Source: Eudorina sp. 2006-703-Eu-15 (Eukaryota; Chlorophyta; Chlorophyceae; Chlamydomonadales; Volvocaceae). Taken from it: a DNA stretch of 64,000 bases. Positions 63,788 to 64,000 of this stretch are shown in pieces; the stretch's first letter is position 1; each line of letters begins with the position of its first letter. The stretch spans positions 558,001 through 622,000 of the forward strand of contig BDSI01000055.1 of NCBI GenBank assembly GCA_003117195.1, in the 5' to 3' direction. The position numbers and the translations under genes are program-made. The notes beneath the pieces are model-generated. The model was not told where the DNA came from, ran no database searches, and saw only the letters and a list, made by a program, of their open reading frames with translations.

Positions 63788-64000
63788 ATGGATGCTATGG
63801 GGTGCGAACCTGATTGCACCACGCCGTCGGGTGCCGACATTAAACCAGACGCGCACCTTCCGCGTGCTGACCATGGATCTCGCTTGGTTCAACGAAGCCG
63901 GCTTGAGGTCAGCGACGTGGTGTTGGGCTGGGGCCGCAGTAGCACCGTGAGGCTGGGCCGCTATGTGGAGCAGAAGCCGGACGGCAGTGGCCCGGCAACT
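63788..64000 (+). CDS. Start of a possible kinase-like gene, cut by the window end
   Basis: The ATG at 63788 opens 71 codons without a stop to the end of the window. The last third reads LEVSDVVLGWGRSSTVRLGR, in which G-x-G-x-x-x-x-V resembles the glycine-rich ATP loop of protein kinases. Nothing further can be checked. The first 40 residues have no motif, so the ATG could be internal or non-coding and the real exon may start later. Confidence 0.35.
   Translation, partial: MDAMGCEPDCTTPSGADIKPDAHLPRADHGSRLVQRSRLEVSDVVLGWGRSSTVRLGRYVEQKPDGSGPAT

Overview
The window is nuclear DNA of a green alga, most likely a volvocine chlorophyte (Chlamydomonas, Gonium or Volvox group). The reasons are GC-rich genes split by many short GT-AG introns, proteins swollen with Ala, Gly, Ser and Gln tracts, TGTAA poly(A)-type signals, a plastid-type alpha-amylase, and retroelements typical of this group. 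All gene models below come from reading splice sites and phases by eye. There are no bacterial operons.

Layout. Positions 1-11998 (minus) hold most of one 13-exon gene for a protein of at least 1418 residues. It has an acidic N-terminus, a coiled coil and a helical C-terminal half, and is a candidate ATRIP homologue; its 3' end lies outside the window. Positions 13546-15395 (minus) hold a four-exon secreted LysM protein with a probable GC-AG intron. Positions 16670-28188 are one retroelement with two 685-bp direct repeats of equal length and no visible difference. Positions 28.2-32.4 kb hold small or broken genes: an orphan ORF, an F-box fragment, a poorly resolved minus-strand gene and two small membrane ORFs. 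Positions 32.9-36.5 kb hold a Helitron-type Pif1 helicase without a Rep domain, an unknown coiled-coil protein and a GIY-YIG nuclease domain. Positions 37053-44667 (minus) hold a second, 5'-truncated and damaged relative of the first retroelement. Positions 46059-51973 (plus) hold a complete 13-exon plastid-type alpha-amylase of 504 residues. Positions 54627-60239 hold a kangaroo/PAT-like tyrosine-recombinase element with split direct repeats and a 37-bp tandem array. Positions 62385-63617 hold a TRIM (miniature LTR element) with target duplication, primer-binding site and polypurine tract. The last 213 bases may begin a kinase-like gene.

The most interesting system is the pair of Ty3-type retroelements. 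Between RNase H and a DDE integrase their pol carries a domain with the motif order of C5-cytosine DNA methyltransferases. After the integrase come a PHD finger, a Tudor-like segment and a conserved C-terminal domain of unknown function. The full copy has the repeat order A1-ORFs-B1-A2-B2, the split-direct-repeat layout normally seen in tyrosine-recombinase retroelements, although its enzyme is a DDE integrase. A retroelement carrying both a DNA-modification-like domain and chromatin-reader domains is the best candidate here for something little described.
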